From Paragonimus westermani (taxonomy: Eukaryota; Platyhelminthes; Trematoda; Plagiorchiida; Troglotrematidae), in NCBI GenBank assembly GCA_008508345.1, contig QNGE01003346.1, forward strand, positions 22,694 through 86,693: a stretch of 64,000 bases of DNA, written 5' to 3'. The translations under genes and the position numbers were made by a program. The notes below the pieces were generated by a model. That model made no database searches and was not told the DNA's origin. It saw only the letters and a program-made list of their open reading frames with translations. Positions 22,816 to 34,621 of the stretch are shown here, piece after piece. Position 1 is the stretch's first letter; each line of letters begins with the position of its first letter.

Positions 22816-25379
22816 AACGTTAACTAATGTCGAGGTCAGTAACACTTGATTACGTGGTCCAACCTTGTATGTATAGAAGAAGTTCGTCCAATCGTGTCGA
22901 CTGATTTAGCCATTAGTTGGCCCACCTGATCAATACACAGGCCATTAACCTCCAACTGGCGTTCGCAAACACAGAGTTGAGATGATGTGAATTGTGACCA
23001 GTATCAAATGTTGCATGTGACGGTTTCTGGTTTTGTTTCTCTTCATAACTTTAACAGGCTAATGATATTTTATCGAAAACAGGTGTTTGCTACACTTCGT
23101 GTTCGGTGGTTCAATGGGAATTTTCGAAATAAACATCCAACATCTTAACACCAAATTTGTGACCAAAAGGTCTGTGAGACTTCAATCAACTGATCGCTAG
23201 CACTGGTGATTTGTCATCTGAGTGGCAAGATTGTTGGTGGTTAACAATGTGTAAGGTGTTACATGATACAGTAATATACTTGTTTGAGTATATACCGTTT
23301 TACGTTCACGAAACCCATATAGTAGCACTGATGTGATGAGGGAACGCTCAAAAGAGTAGTTCTCAAAGATTCTCTTTCATGTTACAGTATTGATCGCTGA
23401 GCAGCCGTTCCATTAATTCCATAATGGGTTTGTCTGCTACAAGGATAGTCTGTCGAAATACGATATGCATCTAATCAGATTAAACAACGCAATGCTAAAT
23501 TCACTCATAGACATGTGTAATGCACAGAATTAGGGGATTCGAACATTCCAAGAAATCACACTGGAAGTTAACCGTCCCATATATGTAATAAGAATACCTC
23601 AGCTTATTACAGTAGGCAGGTCATAGCTATGAGGGAACAACTCGGAATTATAACCGTTCATTAATGAGGAGATTCGAATTTGTTATTGGCGGACATCAGC
23701 AACATGTACAGTGCTACACGCTGTAATCCGATCGGTCCACCAAGGAACAAAGAACTTGGCGAATAACAAAAAAAATGTAACATTGAAATCATTTTTCTAA
23801 TCCCAATGTTTTCTGAAAGGGACGTTGGGTTGATCTGCTGCTAAATTGCCTATTGTGTCGGGGTTCGGACAAGTGTTGTGTCGAATGGGTTTTCACCAAA
23901 ACATCAAACTTTTCATTCTGTCGACCAGGCGAATTAATATGGACACTAATTTGGTCTGAACACTGAACAGTCAACTGACCGCAACCATATTAATTCCGGA
24001 CAAATCGTTTTCGATCCCGCTTAGCGTTTTGCCAAGATTAGGTTCAGTGCGCTGCCAAAAATTGCATTGTTGTTGCACGGACTACGAATCATTTGAATTA
24101 GGCACCGACAGATTGTTTCCGGTGTACCATATCTGGAATTGTGGATCAGTGGATTGGTGACGGAGGTAGGACGCAGTAAATTTTGTGAGTCACACTTATC
24201 GTAGTCTCCACAAAAGTGGACTGGAATATAGAATAACGTGTGCAGCATCCGAACCGAAGTAGGAATCATCAACTCTACTCTGGATAGTGGACAGAATTAG
24301 GTAAAACAACACTGCTGAACAGATCCTTCCACATGCAAAACACACGCAATTTGAGGAAACTGTGTTGAATCTGAAGCTTCAAAGCATCATTTCTGAATGC
24401 GCTGCCACATGCCATAATAAACATCAATTGACCAGGAAGTGGAGCATCAAATTGCCTGTAAGCCGGCTACGTCCAGTAATATATTCAGTACTGGCAGTTT
24501 GTTTTTATAAGGTTGATTTTCTAATTTGTTGACTGTTATAATTGCAGATCGTTGTCTGGTCTCTAAGAATACCTGTAGAAACAGTTATCGGATGTTAGAT
24601 CAGTTGTCCTCATGCTGTCGGATGAAAGTGTTACAGCGAAGCAGGAAACACCGAGGCTAAAGTTGGTCAGAAACAATTTCGATCAGTTTTATTGAATTAC
24701 CAGCGAGTTTTGCATTTTTCCACGACCGCTGAGAGTCCGGGTGATTGGGAACGGTTTGTATGTATTTTTCCGTAGAAATGCATCTTCATAATAGCTGTTT
24801 CTACAAATATGTTGGATCAGACACACGTTTGTTCACTTGTGGCGCTTGCAGATCAGTAAAACGTCATGAACTAATTCCATGAGCCAAAGCAATCACCGGG
24901 ACTAACTTACCTTGGTTTATGAGAACGATGCCATAGAAGACGGGACCAGACGTGTCACTGTACAGATACATTTGACACAAATGTTTTCAGTAAACTCGGT
25001 TGATCACGGTCACTCGGCATTGGCATTCTGATACCGTTTTCAGTAAAACAACTCCCAGGTGTGCATCAGTGAACTCGGTGAGTATGTAATGGACAACCTA
25101 CCTTGGGGGCATCTCTACGAGAAGTGTAAAACATGTAATCAACAAATCAACTCAGTTCATTTTGACGTGTCAGGGGAAGTCGTAAATCAAGTTCAACGTC
25201 AGGAGACCCCTCGACCATTTAGAAGTACTAGACTGCTTAAAGTGTGCATCTGTGATCAGTCTGCCAACTTGCGACGTACCAAAAGTGTTCAGTTAGGTAT
25301 GTTGTTTCGACCTCCCCGATGTTGCCAACTAACATTGCTTCGTTGGGGTCATCATCTCAATAGCGGAAAAAACGCGTAC
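22816..25379. other. No gene recognised
   Basis: Short open frames, for example minus 24021-24272 (cysteine-containing, 83 codons) and plus 25059-25385 (108 codons with CKTCNQQ), show no known domain. No RNA gene or shared repeat was noticed. Confidence 0.4.
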
Positions 25380-25454
25380 GTTTGACATCCCGAACTGTAT
25401 AGCATTAGAATGGATTTACTCAGACACAAAATCAATCGTCACTGTGAGTGTCAC

Positions 25455-25600
25455 CTACGTGAACAGCGAACACACGTCCAGTGATAACGTTCTTTTACTA
25501 TCGATAGTCTGATTTCCCATAGATTCAGTGGACTGAAACGTATTCCCGAGGTTGTTTGCAGCTAGCTCAACTACTGAGGAGTCAATCCAACCATTTTGTT
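25455..25600 (-). pseudogene. Inverted PLE RT block (SxDVxSLFT)
   Basis: Minus-strand peptide LGNTFQSTESMGNQTIDSKR followed by TLSLDVCSLFT, matching the palm block that holds the first catalytic Asp (SLDV). After a stop, LTVTIDFVSE matches the NVPLTETIDFLC continuation. The amino-terminal half of this minus-strand open frame, above about 25600, is only antisense to the plus-strand PLE. Confidence 0.7.
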
Positions 25601-25639
25601 TCGTGTTCCTCCTAAGCCACCGTCCAGAAGCGGCGGGCT

Positions 25640-26063
25640 TCCCACAGAATCCGCATAGGTAGGCATACCGGAGGAGCAACTCAGAGACTTTTTGTTGGTT
25701 TGCACGCAGGACATTCAATTTCAGTTCGATGAGAAAATCTAACGCTAGAAGGATGGAGTCACAACGAGCTCGCCGTCATGTTCACTGTTGGCTGACATTT
25801 CCGCAGGCATGATAGAACATACAATGCTAACAGGATTTGCAGACCAATGCCTACTGTACAAGCGGTATGTGGATGATATTTTCTGTACCGTTGGTAGCAA
25901 CAATGATATTGACTCACTGTTATCAACGGCCAACTCAGCTTACAAGAAATTGAAGTTCACTATGGAAAAGGAACGAGATGAAAAGTTGGATTTCTTTGAT
26001 GTTACACTATTGAAACACCCAGACGGATCGATTCAACAAGGCATGCATAGGAAGCGGACGTGA
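25640..26063 (+). pseudogene. PLE-A reverse transcriptase palm with intact YVDD
   Basis: In one plus-strand frame from 25660: VGIPEEQLRDFLLVCTQDIQ, FQFDEK, two stops where the family has Tyr and Gln, then KDGVTTSSPSCSLLADISAG (family DGVAMGSPLGPLLADI.VG). From 25788 it is open for 91 codons: LLYKRYVDDIFCTV (residues 22-35) is the intact RT active site, and KLKFTMEKERDEKLDFFDVT (53-72) is the block before the thumb. It ends in a stop just before the DQYAHFHSFVPMN block, which survives in another frame at about 26064-26100. Confidence 0.8.
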
Positions 26064-26123
26064 AATGACCAATATGCCCACTTTCACAGCTTTGTTCCAA
26101 TGAATCAGAAACGGAACTTGATA

Positions 26124-26289
26124 GTTTTTTAGCAAACCGGATTCACAGAATGTGTACTAAGAACTTGCTAGACAATAAGCTCAAGCTCCTATATGAAACG
26201 TTTCGTGCTGATAAATATCCTGACAAATTCCTAGTTCTGGACATGCTACGAAGGGAGCCGCAACAGCGTGAGTTTTCTGACGGGCGGTA
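26124..26289 (+). pseudogene. PLE-A RT thumb and linker
   Basis: A frame uninterrupted from 26124 to 26289 begins LANRIHRMCTKNLLDNKLKL and ends LVLDMLRREPQ, with a Lys-rich centre. It matches the RA..ICT...LD.EL..L...F..NGYP..F block of PLEs and follows directly from the QKRNLI segment. It is not apparent from Met-to-stop open frames because it has no internal start codon at its 5' end. Confidence 0.65.
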
Positions 26290-26379
26290 GGTCATCTGTA
26301 TGAACTTGTCTTAAAAAGGTGAATTACCAAGTCTATCACTGACCACAAGGCTCAACACGACCCTGATGAGAAGGTTCTA

Positions 26380-26800
26380 TGCCGCTCAACTAATCTAACG
26401 TTCTCCACTAAACCAGCTGTACGCCATCACCTCCAAGATACAATGCCCAGTAGTACTAACATGTTTTGTAACTACTCACGCTCTTGTTCCTGTGGAGGGG
26501 GCTATATTAGTCGTACAAGACGCTTGTCGGAAAGAAAACGCGAACAGCATCCAGCTTGGCTGACGACCGAACAACAACGATGGATTTCCAGCGTAATTTT
26601 GATTCACCTATTTGACATGTGTCACAGATTCAATGTGGATGTCGCATTCAAACCGATCTACCGTGTCACAAATGATCACACCAGCGGTGTGATATGTCGT
26701 ATCTTGGCTGCTGCGAAAGCGATCGGAATCTGTCTGTGAAACTCTAATCTACGTGCACAGAAGTCTTTTGTTCAAGCATTGAAATTCTCGTGGCCTATCT
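26380..26800 (+). pseudogene. PLE-A GIY-YIG endonuclease
   Basis: The frame from about 26388 (TLTFSTKP...) through the Met at 26443 to 26739 contains CSCGGGYISRTRRLSERKRE, then PAWL and LFDMCHRFNVDVAFKPIYRV, and near the end AAAKAIGICL. These match the CSC...YIGRT.RRLS.R..EH.PAWL, H.VD..AF..IYRV and AEAIGI.L blocks. The Gly of YIG is Ser, so nuclease function is doubtful. A final block, RAQKSFVQALKFSWP, follows past the stop to about 26800. Confidence 0.8.
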
Positions 26801-26820
26801 TCTTCGGAACACTTGACCCG

Positions 26821-28716
26821 GTGTCATATTAACCACATCCGTAACCCCCAAATGAGACCAGATTCACACTGTGTTAGATTGCAAGAAATCTTGAATTGAC
26901 AACTAACTTCGTTTTTACTGTGTTGTATTTAGTGTTAAGTTTCTGCCCAAAAATAATTGTTTCTGCTGACTGGAAACTTTGGAATTTTTCAGTTACAGCT
27001 TCCGGAATACTAAAGTAGGCAAAGAGTAAACACGTTGTTGCCATAATTTTTTTCATTTTGACGTACAAGACAAGGTGCTCACCTATCCACTGAGGGCACG
27101 CATGCTATAGCAACAAAAACCACTTCCGTGAATCGCACCTGAGTAGTCGGCATGGATAAACTGACATGACGTGTCAGGTGGATGCCACCAATGTAGTGCA
27201 TCCGGTACGCTATTACGTTATGCTCGATAGGAAAAGCATGCTTTTTTAAAAAGTATTCTATGTTTTCATTGGGCTTTTGATGATGTGTTCATTCTAACTC
27301 TTGCCGTGTTAGCAACAGGAGACTTGCCGAACGTGAAAATGCCTGTTTTGAAATGCATTACTTGGAGAAGTCGAACAGATGTCTCCGAACACAGCCGTCA
27401 GATGATTTCAACCAACTTTGACAACTCATAAACGGTTGCGATTCAGGTGTTGTCTCACAGGGCTATCTGACGGTTACGGAACGTCCGACGACTGAAACTA
27501 TGGAATCACGATCAGTCCAGTGCGTTACATGGGCATTGGTGAAACGATTCAAAAGACAAATCCATCTTGTGTCGTTTGGGCAATTGAAAAGCTAGATGGA
27601 GCACTAATTGTAGGGTTGACTGCTCCAGGAACATACAAAATCCTGCATCTGTATATAATTAATGCTGCTGTCCACCTCCACACTACAGAAAGAATACTCG
27701 TTGTATGCCCTCCTCATCACCTAATGTTTACAGTAATATCTTGTGAACCGGTTAAGACTTGACGACACCGTTTTACGGATATTGATGAAATATTTTGTGT
27801 TCAAAAATCACAAACAGAACTTCCGTGTCAAGTTATGAATACTATTCTCCACCATTGCAAGGTGCACGACGAGAAAATTGTGCCTCCCACCAGCGAGAAC
27901 GTGACACATTGGATAATGAGTGATCGTTGCCACTCATAATGCACCCATACTGATAAGGAAGCGAAGGCTGTTTTGTAGTGTTAGAAGCTCTTTGTTGTTG
28001 GGATTCTAAACGCCACAGTGCACTTTATAGAATGAACTGTCTAATGAAGGGAGTATAGCTGACACACTCAGTGAGAACTGGGAAAGCAAGACTACGTTTC
28101 CGGAAATAAACGAATTTTCTCAGTAGCTTCGAGAGTTATTTCGATTTTGTCATGTGAGTACGTCAACCGTATTTACCGCGTCGACGTCCTGAGTAACGCA
28201 AAGAACTCGCTGGATTGTAAATTACCCCAATATACTTTCTTTTTCATCAGACCTACGAATACAGTAGCTTTCGGTTGCAGATGGTCAAAATCGGGATATC
28301 TCAGGATTGTCGAGTAAACATTGGGAAAATATTTGTAATGTTCGAACTGAATTTATTTTCTTACTTCCGTCAAAATCTACCAGAATTGCATGCTAAACAC
28401 TTTTGCAAGACGAAATCTATTCAGTCAGATAGCAGGGGCCGTTGAAGTTGGGCCTTTAATAAAGCATCAACTGTGATAAGTGGTATTGTTTTGTTTTCGA
28501 TTCAGCATGCAAGTGGGGGGGGATTCATGTCCTGAACCTGCAGGCTGTTTTTTTCGTTACGGCGAGCTCACACATTTCATCCTTTCCACTCATGTGTTTT
28601 GTCAATCGTTCATGTACAAATGTGTTTTGGAAGAACAGTGTGACGTTTATTCATGGCCGTGTACATTTCGGATGACTGCCACAAAAAATTTTACCTCAAA
28701 TAAGACATGAGGAGAG
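26821..28716. other. No gene recognised
   Basis: The first 250 bases are T-rich and could be PLE 3' flank. Short unrecognised frames follow (80 codons at 27520-27762, 76 at 28480-28710). A run of eight G lies near 28516. Confidence 0.4.
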
Positions 28717-28771
28717 TGTAACACGCGACAGAAACCAGCAAGCGCGCACGGATTGAATTTGAGTTGTGTAA
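28717..28771 (+). repeat. Fragment of gypsy LTR start
   Basis: TGTAACACGCGACAGAAACC, then GCGCGCACGGATTGAATTTGAG, matches the first 50-55 bases of the LTR at 38985 (TGTAACACGCGACCGAAACT...GTGCACGGATCGAATATGAA). The base context GAG|TG is also the same. Similarity stops after about 55 bases, so this is an LTR remnant and not a whole solo LTR. Confidence 0.6.
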
Positions 28772-30797
28772 CGTGGTATGCTGCTGTGATGTCGGTGCCG
28801 TTTTAGCTTACGTTTGTGTAAGTCGGGTGCATGGCTTACTGGGCCTTTGGCGCACGCTTGTTCATGTTGTTTCTCTTTACAGGACTTTTGTTGGACCCCC
28901 TACTTCGGAATAACTCTGTTCCCCGGTGCCCCCGGATTGCCTCGAATTCGGTCCACGGATAGTCTGAGCGGAATCGGCTGGCCTGCATGTTACAAGAGCC
29001 CATGTTAGCTTGTTGTTTTAGATGGATTGGTTTACCCTTTTCGGTGCTACCTCGTTTGCACATTACTCGACGATAACTATTTGTTTCTTCACATCTTAAC
29101 GGTGAGGAAACCACGTTTTAGTGTCCGGTATTTCTAGCCGTCATACTATCCTTAAATGTAAGTGAAGGTTCGGTATTGTAAAATTGACCAAATTTAGCTT
29201 GGCTGGCAATTGTAAGTTCTGCTGCCGATAAAACAATTACCTAAGACAAGGGCTCTGTTTGATGTAGAACTTTTGGTTCATCAGACTACCGGATCATCTA
29301 GTCTCGTGACTTCTTTCTTGACAGGCTTACACCAATCATTTCTGTAATAAAAGAACGACCAGAATTGTGAAGCCACGTAACACGTTTTGCTTGGGTAGCT
29401 ATTGTAGATAGGAAAGTGTAGACAGTTGCAAAAAACATTCGCGATTATACCATACAATTGTGCTGTGTATCACAAGTAGGAACAGGCTTGATACGAGATA
29501 GGTGCGCTACTTTGGTTTTTTATGCACATCGATACACTCAGACGAAACAAGCACAAGCTTCACCGTTTCGATTACACGGCTGTTTCCAGTTTGGCCGTTG
29601 GGGCAGTTCACTCCTGGGGACGTCTAATGTTGGTGAGACACTGAGCCCTACAGTAGCACCACGATTCGAGACTATGTTTGCAGATCTTAACACGCTCATT
29701 CTTTTATGAAGTATAAACTCTGAACTATTTACAAATTGTGAACAGATACACTGCCTACTTTGGAATTTACAAACTTGTGTCAATTTGGAGGAGTGAACGA
29801 GGTAACAGAAGTGTTTTTTGTCTGACTTTAGAAATAGATCCTCAAGTGCCATCTAATATAGTCAATTAGTTCATATTGAAGACATAAAAAACGTTTTCCA
29901 TACAAACATTAAAATGTATATCGTTGGTAAGTTGACTGAAGTGCAAGCTCCATCTCTGAAGAGCATGCTAGTAGTATTGTTCTTCATCAGGTCTGGTATG
30001 CTGACGTTTGGTTGACTACTGTCTTACTCTCCTACCTACCCTCATGCACTGTGTACACGTGCTACGCACTCAACTGTATATGTCGACTCATCCTTCAGTG
30101 TATGTCATTCGATTTGTCAAGATAACTTCAATTTCATATTTAAGTCAAACAGATACGAACCACCTGAACTGTGATGGTGAATGTTTTTCCGCTTGAGGTT
30201 GCATTCCCTAATCGTACGGTGGTGGAACAACACTCACCCAGTTCACATTTTTTCCTGATTATTGGAGCAAACAAAATACCGCTGATGAATCTGGATGTCG
30301 TGTGTTCCAGAACAATCCAACCGAGGCTGGAACTGTTGGTTAAAACTCATTTTCATTTATTTCAGTCACGGACTGCTGTGCAACATCCACTGCGCAGCCC
30401 TGGCAATGGTATCAAGATAAGATGTCGATTTGAGCTCCGAATTATTCCTTGTTTCGTTGGAACCGAGTTGTACTATGAGTCGCCTATCTCGTCTTGTAAA
30501 GCGCACTCGTCGTCCCCTTCTCAATCAAAATGCAAGAGTAGCTCTAGACCACCAAAGTCCTCTGACGATTTGTCACTTGCTTATACGCTAAATTCTTACC
30601 TCATTACCAGTCGTTTTGTTAGTTTCTTCGTGAAATGGCGTGGGCTCTGGTTACATGACACTTATCATACAGACCACTGGAAATGCAGACAACCCTTCGT
30701 AACTCAGTAACAACGTTAACTTTAAGGGAAAATCACAAAATGTTACGCTTATGCACTTTTATCAACGCTACTTCATAAGCTATTGCGAGTACTGATG
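28772..30797. other. No recognised gene; two unexplained open frames
   Basis: The longest frames are 179 codons (plus 30171-30710, Ser-rich near residues 110-135) and 104 codons (minus 29538-29852). Neither shows a domain, repeat or signal peptide that I recognise. See findings for the longer one. Confidence 0.4.
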
Positions 30798-31275
30798 AAT
30801 AATCGGGGATTTGATCAATTTCAATAGTACATATGCTTGCCACGACTAGGATTTGAACTCTGAACACGCTTTTATGGGTTAGATATCTTTTGAATCAAGG
30901 ATTGTTTGTGGGGCCCCAATAAGCCAAATCTCCTTCTCAGCCTGCCCTCGCAAATATGAATTTAAACTGATATCAGTTATGGATTTTGTCGTACATTTCT
31001 GCTCTCCTGCAAATTTCTGCCGTTACAAATTAGTTTTTCTCCTGATGGTTGGGAACAGTGGTGGTGTTTTTCTCCTGTCCATCCTCTTTTGTAAGCAGCT
31101 TCATCCCTAATAAGACCCGATCCCTCCATCACGCATGCACTAGAGACATGCGGTGGCATGAATATGCACTAGTGACGAGCTCTAGTTAGAGCGAACCTCA
31201 AAACAGGTTGACTGAAAAATCTATTTGAATGCAAAGATTACGATCATATGGTGAGTGACACTCAACATGAAATTA
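30798..31275 (+). repeat. Degenerate composite SINE
   Basis: The left end AATCGGGGATTTGATCAATTTC resembles the 5' end of the composite element at 17.9 kb. It runs directly into an inverted tRNA-like part (TGCTTGCCACGACTAGGATT TGAACTC, reverse B box at about 30849-30861). The right part (about 31143-31275) is a forward hammerhead-plus-tail segment. Its core GTGACGA (first C mutated to G) and GAAC in place of GAAA mean it cannot cleave. The middle 250 bases are unrelated or too diverged. Confidence 0.5.
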
Positions 31276-32790
31276 ACCATATGTCCGACTATTATGTGTA
31301 GTACGTTTTTGATGCAAAGCATTCGGACACAATTTAACTCACAGCATTCCGAAAGCATTTGTTCGTCTATTACGAAAATCGTTTGATGTTGATATATGTA
31401 TGGTAGACAAACGATTTGAAATAATTCTCCAAACTTTGAATGACTGACGAAAATGTCTTTACATAAAGCGCAGTTCTCTTTGCAGAACTTGATCATATTC
31501 AGATGCAATTGTACTAATGTTTTACTCCGAATTAGGAAACTCATACATTGACCATTTCGTAACACCCGCCTGGTTCTCTCCTATGCTAACAAATGTGCCC
31601 AACTATCCACCAGCAGCAAAGAATCGGCGTTCAGCAGTAACGTCGGTGGATTCCATACAGGTATTCATACCTCTCTTTGTCCTATTCTACTCTCTCTCTC
31701 CCTTGATGCAGTCACGTTGTCCTTATCTGCAGAGATTTTTGAACAGAATGACCGAAAAATTAGGGTCGAAACTGTCACCACACTTTCTATCTTTAACGTT
31801 GGTGAACAAGCATTTACACTGAGGACATTCTACTCTTCGGTAAAATTGATTTTATGTAGTAGTACACAGTCTGCACAATTTTACGATTTTACGTGATGTC
31901 CCATTCTAGCAGTATCCGTGAGCGCAATCTTTGCACAAATCTAATCTGTGGGGATAGCAATAACTCGTCGAAATGTCACTTTTTTAGATAGTGAGCGTTA
32001 CACATTTCAGTCTTGCGTGTTGTCTGTTGCATAGATTTCTATCTCGCCTATCCCCTTGTCCATGGTAGGGGTTATCTCTAGACTTGTTTAATGTTTGCAC
32101 GTTAGTTTCATGAATTTGTTTTTCCGTAGCTTAACAGTGTAAATAATCACAGTCGGAACCCTGTGTGGGCTGGAACTTATCCTCGACAGACACGAGAGTA
32201 GAAAAGAATATGGATTTAGTGTAGATCTTGTTGTGGACGACAGATAAAAAGATGTTCGGAAAATCATATTCAGTTCAAGTATAACACTACCTCATAATTT
32301 GTTACTGTAGTAAAATTGTATCTACAGAGTGTTGAACTATACGAGGGAGCCAGTAATTCAAAGGTGAACGAATGTGATACATTTAAACACATAAAGCGGT
32401 GTAAAATTTCAAAATGAGCCACGGTTTAACAGGCATCATTAGACACGTGAACATTGAGCACCACATTCTACCCAGTTCTCGACTGATGGATCAAACGTAA
32501 AGTTCGTCGATCAGTTAGAACACATTTTTGAAATTCACTCTTGTAAAACTGGTAGAATGCTAACAGTTGGGATGTGGATTATATCTGGAGAGATCTGGGG
32601 GCGGGTTGCACTTAGAATAAACAGATTGCGCGTTTGTGACGGGATAAAATTGGCCCAACAATTGAAATGCCAGTGCCTAGGTGAACGAGGTTATTAGTGA
32701 ACAGATCTGACCAATATGCTCGATCACCAGCGGATGACGTATATCTGACTATGAGTATTTCTGAATATTGATGAACATTATTCACATAAA
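31276..32790. other. No gene recognised
   Basis: Unrecognised open frames only (114 codons on the minus strand at 31221-31565, overlapping the SINE tail; 101 codons on the plus strand at 31517-31822). Confidence 0.4.
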
Positions 32791-32906
32791 TTGAACATCA
32801 CCCACAGACTTCCCAATCGGTCTCTTTTAGAAAGCAGATCGACTGGAAAGTGTGTGGGAACGCGACAGCTGCGATCACTTGCGGCTGATGTTTAATTTAT
32901 ATGAAT
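32791..32906 (+). repeat. Minimal fold-back remnant of SINE tails
   Basis: An inverted SINE tail (TTGAACATCACCCACAGACT, TCCCAATCGGTCTCTTTTAG) is followed at once by a forward tail (GATCGACTGGAAAGTGTGTG, GGAACGCGACAGCTGCGATC). Both ribozymes and the tRNA head have been lost, leaving a near-palindrome of the outer ends of the composite SINE. Confidence 0.55.
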
Positions 32907-34439
32907 ATTACCCACTTCCTCGCTCTGGAACATTGTACTGTGACCGTAATTGAGACGAAATTAGCCGGTCTGGTTGTCTACTAGGCAATGCTGGTCTAGA
33001 TGGCATTGACGCTGATAACGCTAGATAACGCTCAATCCCAGAGGCACACCAGACACATTAACATTCTCGGTTGAAGATCTGGTACATCTCTTTGTGTTAA
33101 GCAGTCGATTAATTCTGCAATAATGATCCTTCGAAAGTTTGAATGTTGTTCAAATGAGGACATTGTTGACCCTGTTCTATTGACGATCGAAACGCTCTCT
33201 GTTCTCATAAGCAAATGAACATGTAGTAGATTGCCGGACTGGTGAAACTGGGCCATCTTGATAAAGGAAGTAAAGAACAACAGTGAACAGGAGTGGGTTT
33301 GACGGACTTGTCATCTGGGGGAAAATGAACAGCTGTTTTTCAAATGTGGCTTCTCACAGATATTCTACCCACAATTTACTTATCATAGTGGCGGAACCGA
33401 AACAAAACCGGATCAACAGCAGTTCATTGTACTCATGACATTAGGAAATATTTAGGGGTGATATAATTTGGGAATACGAGAAAAGGTACAAAGAACTGTG
33501 TGTTTCTCTTATACGTTTACATTTACCCTACAACCAGCAGAAGGATTTCAGTGACTTGTAGTATATCTGTGGTTTGTAGGGTGGAATAGGTTCTCTGAAC
33601 TTCCTACAGGGAAAGTCAACTGATGTGCTAATGTTCAGAGAAACCGTGATACACAGGCAGTTTTCTTAAGTTAAAAACTCAGAACTGTTCCAGAAAACAT
33701 ACGCTTGCGACATTTTTGCAAGCACAAAGAACATTTTTGGCGTATTTGCAACCGTAAACTGGATTTTTGTTTCACTATTGGTGAAAACCTCACGTCAATA
33801 AAAATCATCCCAGCACCAGCAGCTACATACCAAGTGATCGGGACAGCCAAGACACATGTCTGGATGGTTTAGTATATTTCAGAAAAATAGCGTCACGGAG
33901 TGGCGTGTAGTTGTTTGAAGCACCACGGCGAAGTGGCAGAATAGGTGACACTGTGACTTTTAAACAGGTAATGACCATAGGAAGCATCCATCCGTTAGTA
34001 AGTTTAACAGAAGCTATGGCAGAGTAATAGTCATTCTACAGTCACAGTGATACAGACTGCCAGATGGAATTCACTGAACGTAACACGGCTGAGTCGAACG
34101 CAAATTGCACCGGAATAAGAACGACGATCAGTTGGCGATTGGACGCAAATCCGTGTTTCTGCAATTTACTCCCTCTCGAAGTTCTCAAACATGGGCGGAA
34201 TGAATGAAAAATATCAACTGTAGATTGGATATCTTAAATTACTGACAAACAGATCACTATTAGAGACAAAAGCCCAAACAGTTTCAACATTTTCTCGACA
34301 AACGAATTTCATTGGATAGTTTTTTCGTGTAACAAAACTTGCCGTTTATCTAATCCGTGGGTATGAAACGTAATAACCACTAATAACTTGAATGTCAAAG
34401 CAGGATCAGTGAAAAATTGACCTAACCACGGCAAATCCC
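32907..34439. other. No gene recognised
   Basis: Nothing recognised. A small direct duplication of GATAACGCT occurs near 33016-33031. Confidence 0.4.
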
Positions 34440-34621
34440 ATGTGACCTCTGTTCCTCTGTCAAGGTGATTTCGATTACAACACTCCTGAGGAAGGCCACC
34501 CGAGGTGGTTGAAACGTAGAGTATTACAACTTGCTCGAAACGTTGTGCTAGTCCCAATCTGTTTTTCAATAACATGTTAAACACGACGCCCAAACTATTC
34601 AACTTCATTCGTACTACATTT
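34440..34621 (-). repeat. PLE-type terminal repeat with minimal hammerhead, copy 1
   Basis: Two blocks are shared with 51605-51770. Block B (about 34472-34545) holds the hammerhead-like motif. Block A (about 34546-34621) reads on the minus strand AATGAAGTTGAATAGTTTGG, then GCGTCGTGTT. In the other copy block B has the opposite orientation relative to block A. Block A also reappears at the window end (63964-64000). PLE pseudo-LTRs are known to carry such minimal hammerheads, so a PLE origin is likely, but no PLE protein is next to it. Confidence 0.55.
34482..34522 (+). ncRNA. Minimal PLE-type hammerhead motif, copy 1
   Basis: Stem I ACTC (34482-34485) pairs with GAGT (34519-34522). The core is CTGAGGA (34486-34492). 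Stem II AGGCCACC/GGTGGTT pairs with one bulged G and loop CGA, followed by GAAA (34511-34514). Stem III is reduced to one A-T pair closing a CG loop, and A17 (34518) makes a permitted UH cleavage site. Such one-pair stem III hammerheads, described for PLEs, are thought to work mainly as dimers. Confidence 0.6.

Larger units (their letters stand above)
25380..26820 (+). mobile_element. Penelope-like element, family A, with 5' inversion
   Basis: From about 25640 to 26820 the plus strand encodes PLE RT palm, thumb, linker and endonuclease. From about 25600 back to 25380 the minus strand encodes the RT block that should come just before it (KRTLSLDVCSLFT, then LTVTIDFV). If the minus-strand piece is flipped, the two join in the correct protein order with little missing. 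The simplest reading is one insertion with an inverted 5' end, similar to twin priming in L1. The RYVDDIF active site (25864-25884) is intact, and this is the best-conserved PLE 3' half in the window. Confidence 0.75.

Noticed and set aside
34309..34608. 99-codon minus-strand open frame
   Set aside because: It runs through the PLE-type hammerhead repeat in reverse and has no protein similarity of its own.
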